Source: Clostridia bacterium
Lineage (GTDB): Bacteria; Bacillota_E; SLMV01; PUMD01
Direction: 5' to 3'
Assembly: GCA_003563755.1 (NCBI GenBank)
Contig: PWUB01000299.1
Coordinates: 1-5,808, forward strand
DNA length: 5,808 nt
Shown here: positions 4,598 to 5,808 of the stretch, piece by piece
How positions within the stretch are numbered: position 1 is the first letter of the stretch
Layout: each line of letters opens with the position of its first letter
Notes under the pieces: generated by a model
What the model was told of the DNA's origin: nothing
The model's database searches: none
The model's input: the letters and a program-made list of their open reading frames with translations, nothing else
Translations under genes and position numbers: made by a program

Positions 4598-5692
4598 TCA
4601 CGTCCGGTGCGCCCGCCCGGCGGCGTAATCCAACACCATGGTGACGAGGGTCTGCACCATATCAGACTCCTCAACCTTCCCGACCACCCGACCGTCCTTC
4701 ATCACGAGCCCGGTCCCGCGTCCGCATGCCAGCCCCACGTCCGCCTCGCGCGCCTCTCCCGGGCCGTTCACCTCACACCCCATGATGGCCACCTTAATCG
4801 GTGCCTCAACACCCGCAAGGCGCTTTTCAACTTCCTCGACAATTCCTACCAGGTCGACGCGGCAGCGTCCGCAGGTGGGGCAGGATACTATTTCAAGACC
4901 CTTGCGGCGAAGGCCCCACGCGGACAGGATGTCGTATGCTGCCCGCACCTCTCTCACCGGGTCTCCCGTCAACGACACGCGCACCGTGTCCCCTATCCCG
5001 CGGCCCAGGAGATATCCCAGTCCGACCGCAGACTTGGCGGTTCCTCCGGACCCACTGCCGGCCTCCGTCACCCCCACGTGCAGCGGATAGTCCACCGCGT
5101 CTGCCATGATGAGATTCGCCCGCACCGTCATGGTCACATCCGAAGCCTTGAGGGATATGACCGTATCCTCGAAGCCTGCTCTCTGCAGGAGACGGACGTG
5201 TCTCAGTGCCGCCTCCACCATGGCCTTCGGTGAGACGCCGTGGGTCCGCACGATGTCATCGGGTAGCGAACCGGCGTTGACTCCGACCCGTATCGGTACC
5301 CCCGCCCGCTGCGCTGCGGCCACCACCTCGGCTACCTGGGACTCTCCTTTGAGGTTTCCGGGGTTGATCCTGACTTTGGCCGCTCCAGCTCTGATGGCAT
5401 CAAGGGCCAGCCGGTGGTCGAAATGGATGTCAGCAACGATCGGCACGGGGCTGGACGCGCAGATCTCACCCAGGGCAGCGGCCGCCGCACGGTCAACCAC
5501 TGCCACCCTGACCAGATCTGCCCCGGCCTCGCTGAGGGCCCTGACCTGGCCGAGGGTGTCGGCCACGCTCTCAGTATCCGTGTTGGTCATGGATTGCACG
5601 GAGATCGGGGCATCTGCACCGATGTTCACCCCACCCGCTGACACCATCCGCGTCCTGCGTCTCGTCAGCGGGGGCATCGACTCTGAGGACAT
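4598..5692 (-). CDS. ispG: 4-hydroxy-3-methylbut-2-en-1-yl diphosphate synthase (IspG/GcpE)
   Basis: Seen: 364 residues, close to the 372 of E. coli IspG. The N-terminal TIM-barrel half includes SVQSMTNTDT (31-40), PIVADIHFDH (84-93) and KVRINPGN (106-113). The C-terminal iron-sulphur half carries Cys271 and Cys274 in SCPTCGRC, Cys306 in MGCEVNGPGEA, and Glu313, the expected 3 Cys + 1 Glu ligands of the [4Fe-4S] cluster. Known: converts 2-C-methyl-D-erythritol 2,4-cyclodiphosphate to HMBPP in the penultimate MEP-pathway step, with electrons from flavodoxin or ferredoxin; cytoplasmic. Start ATG 5692-5690, with AGGTGA 6 nt upstream; a second in-frame ATG at codon 6 lacks a ribosome binding site. 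It follows probable rseP by 87 bp. Nothing is missing or truncated. Confidence 0.98.
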   Translation of the reverse strand: MSSESMPPLTRRRTRMVSAGGVNIGADAPISVQSMTNTDTESVADTLGQVRALSEAGADLVRVAVVDRAAAAALGEICASSPVPIVADIHFDHRLALDAIRAGAAKVRINPGNLKGESQVAEVVAAAQRAGVPIRVGVNAGSLPDDIVRTHGVSPKAMVEAALRHVRLLQRAGFEDTVISLKASDVTMTVRANLIMADAVDYPLHVGVTEAGSGSGGTAKSAVGLGYLLGRGIGDTVRVSLTGDPVREVRAAYDILSAWGLRRKGLEIVSCPTCGRCRVDLVGIVEEVEKRLAGVEAPIKVAIMGCEVNGPGEAREADVGLACGRGTGLVMKDGRVVGKVEESDMVQTLVTMVLDYAAGRAHRT

Positions 5693-5779
5693 CCTGCATC
5701 ACCTACCCTGGGAGAAATCACGGTGACGACCGCCTCCGCGCCTGGGATACCCCTCGGTCAACAAACCCACAGGCCACGC

Positions 5780-5808
5780 CTACTCAATCAAGCGGGTGAT
5801 GTCCTGGA
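5780..5808 (-). CDS. rseP: C-terminal end of an upstream gene, probably RIP metalloprotease RseP (partial)
   Basis: Only nine codons are visible, reading QDITRLIE then TAG at 5782-5780. A short tail of the form N/Q-D-I-x-R-L is typical of the end of site-2 proteases of the RseP/YluC family. The order dxr, rseP, ispG on one strand is common in Clostridia, so position and tail agree. RseP is an inner-membrane zinc protease that cleaves anti-sigma factors and signal-peptide remnants, but none of its catalytic motifs lie in the window. The identity is inferred from neighbourhood and a very short tail. Confidence 0.5.

Noticed and set aside
4544..5233. 229-codon plus-strand frame, with another at 5106-5726
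   Set aside because: Both are shadows of ispG on the opposite strand, have no ribosome binding site and give low-complexity, motif-free translations.

Overview
The window looks like a chromosomal stretch from a GC-rich (about 60% by eye) bacterium of the Bacillota, probably a clostridial or thermophilic lineage. Three things point there: a four-helix protein of the TIGR04086/YrzE type, which is a Firmicutes family; the non-mevalonate gene ispG just downstream of what appears to be the last codons of the site-2 protease gene rseP, a gene order common in Clostridia; and Shine-Dalgarno sequences of the form AGGTGA placed 5-6 nt before starts that are often GTG. This taxonomic call is an inference. 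Every confident gene lies on the minus strand, so transcription runs from the right edge to the left.

Right part (5808 to about 4110): the tail of probable rseP, then complete ispG (isoprenoid precursor synthesis, MEP pathway), then a 135-residue membrane protein that I do not recognise. Its ribosome binding site lies inside a perfect 9-bp inverted repeat, so its translation may be controlled by RNA structure.

Middle (4109 to 2703): surE (survival nucleotidase) behind its own sigma-A-like promoter, followed by the small TIGR04086 membrane protein. A spaced dyad lies between these two genes.

Gap (2702 to 1878): 825 bases without a convincing gene. It holds several inverted repeats, a weak terminator-like hairpin, and one 38-codon plus-strand ORF with a near-perfect Shine-Dalgarno. 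A GC-rich hairpin sits just before the next gene.

Left part (1877 to 1): a tight operon of a cyanophycinase-like serine peptidase (family S51) with an acidic insertion, a small [2Fe-2S] protein, and the N-terminal half of an FAD/NAD(P) oxidoreductase that continues past the left edge. The last two resemble the HcnA/HcnB, OoxA-type subunits of membrane-linked amine or amino-acid dehydrogenases. A reasonable hypothesis is a catabolic unit that breaks down an Asp/Arg storage polymer or related peptide and oxidises a product.

I see no tRNA, rRNA, CRISPR array, insertion sequence or integrase gene. The most interesting items are the sequestered ribosome binding site at 4527-4557, the peptidase plus dehydrogenase operon, and the structured 825-base gap.
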